Position numbers and translations under genes: made by a program
Shown here: positions 63,852-64,000 of the stretch, piece by piece
Layout: each line of letters starts with the position of its first letter
Position numbering within the stretch: position 1 is the first letter of the stretch
Notes under the pieces: generated by a model
The model's input: the letters and a program-made list of their open reading frames with translations, nothing else
What the model was told of the DNA's origin: nothing
The model's database searches: none
Source: Pelomicrobium methylotrophicum
GTDB taxonomy: Bacteria > Pseudomonadota > Gammaproteobacteria > Burkholderiales > UBA6910
Length of the DNA: 64,000 nucleotides
Direction of reading: 5' to 3'
Assembly (NCBI RefSeq): GCF_008014345.1
Contig: NZ_VPFL01000005.1
Coordinates: forward strand, 62,001 to 126,000

Positions 63852-64000
63852 ATGAAGCGCGATGCGTTCAAGTTTTACGGCATGGGACTCGCCCTCACGG
63901 GCGCGCTGGCAGGGGCGCTTGCCGCGGCACAGGTCCGAGCCGCCGAACAGTTCATTCCCATGCTGTCCTATCGCGTCGGACCGTATGCACCGGGCGGCTC
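63852..64000 (+). CDS. ABC transporter periplasmic substrate-binding protein, cut by window end
   Basis: 49 residues visible: signal peptide (GMGLALTGALAGALAAAQVRA) and mature start AEQFIPMLSYRVGPYAPGG. The latter is typical of LivK-like binding proteins of acyl-CoA-synthetase-linked Liv clusters (type 1 fold). Strong GAAGAGG ribosome site. A livF ATPase is expected downstream, outside the window. Confidence 0.88.
   Translation, partial: MKRDAFKFYGMGLALTGALAGALAAAQVRAAEQFIPMLSYRVGPYAPGG

Overview
The window is about 64 kb of GC-rich chromosomal DNA that looks betaproteobacterial. Gene content supports this: class I PhaC, RlmJ, DUF1289, SirB2 and DUF2061 proteins, a LiuR-controlled leucine catabolic operon, fused IcmF and livGHM. 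PQQ-linked genes hint at a methanol-, alcohol- or sugar-oxidising lifestyle, but the species cannot be fixed from this sequence. I saw no tRNA, rRNA, CRISPR array, insertion sequence or prophage.

Layout. 0-10 kb: a PQQ-associated locus. It holds a 5'-truncated NarL/FixJ regulator, a TonB-dependent receptor with a sigma-54-like promoter, and a minus-strand run tonB > proline iminopeptidase > sensor kinase > response regulator > pqqA1. Divergent from tonB are pqqA2, a 7-bladed YVTN beta-propeller and a b561-type cytochrome. Both pqqA genes are orphans (no pqqBCDE here), and each is preceded by the same dyad, TCATGA-N3-TCATGA. 10-15 kb: SirB2, a second TonB, a Do/HtrA protease with a textbook PmrA/QseB box upstream, and an OmpR/QseC-type two-component pair. 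15-20 kb: HNH nuclease, leuA, small membrane ORFs, a PQQ-dependent sugar dehydrogenase and a glycine-zipper protein. 20-25 kb: sbtA-sbtB, then an RNA/cold-adaptation group (Csp, RRM protein, RhlE, a predicted structured small RNA, IF-1). 25.7-30.8 kb: two GH17-domain membrane proteins, one fused to a GT2 synthase, likely making a beta-glucan. 30.8-40.2 kb: housekeeping and RNA-related genes (TGS GTPase, MazG-like, RlmJ, Mut7-C, NYN-LOTUS), PhoX, an SPW protein, DUF2061 and MsrA.

40.4-58.2 kb: acyl-CoA catabolism. The minus-strand liu operon (liuR, isovaleryl-CoA dehydrogenase, thiolase, DsbA-like isomerase, both methylcrotonyl-CoA carboxylase subunits, methylglutaconyl-CoA hydratase, a small membrane protein, HMG-CoA lyase, DUF1289) diverges from a metallo-hydrolase-phaC pair. 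IcmF, an SDR dehydrogenase and a crotonase follow. Near-identical LiuR-type operators lie in the liuR/hydrolase intergenic region and upstream of icmF, suggesting one regulon joins leucine breakdown, PHA synthesis and branched acyl-CoA mutation. 58.2-64 kb: a Crp/Fnr regulator diverges from an acyl-CoA synthetase and livG-livH-livM, ending in a substrate-binding protein cut by the window edge.

The least explained part is the PQQ-precursor/TonB/two-component locus in the first 10 kb.
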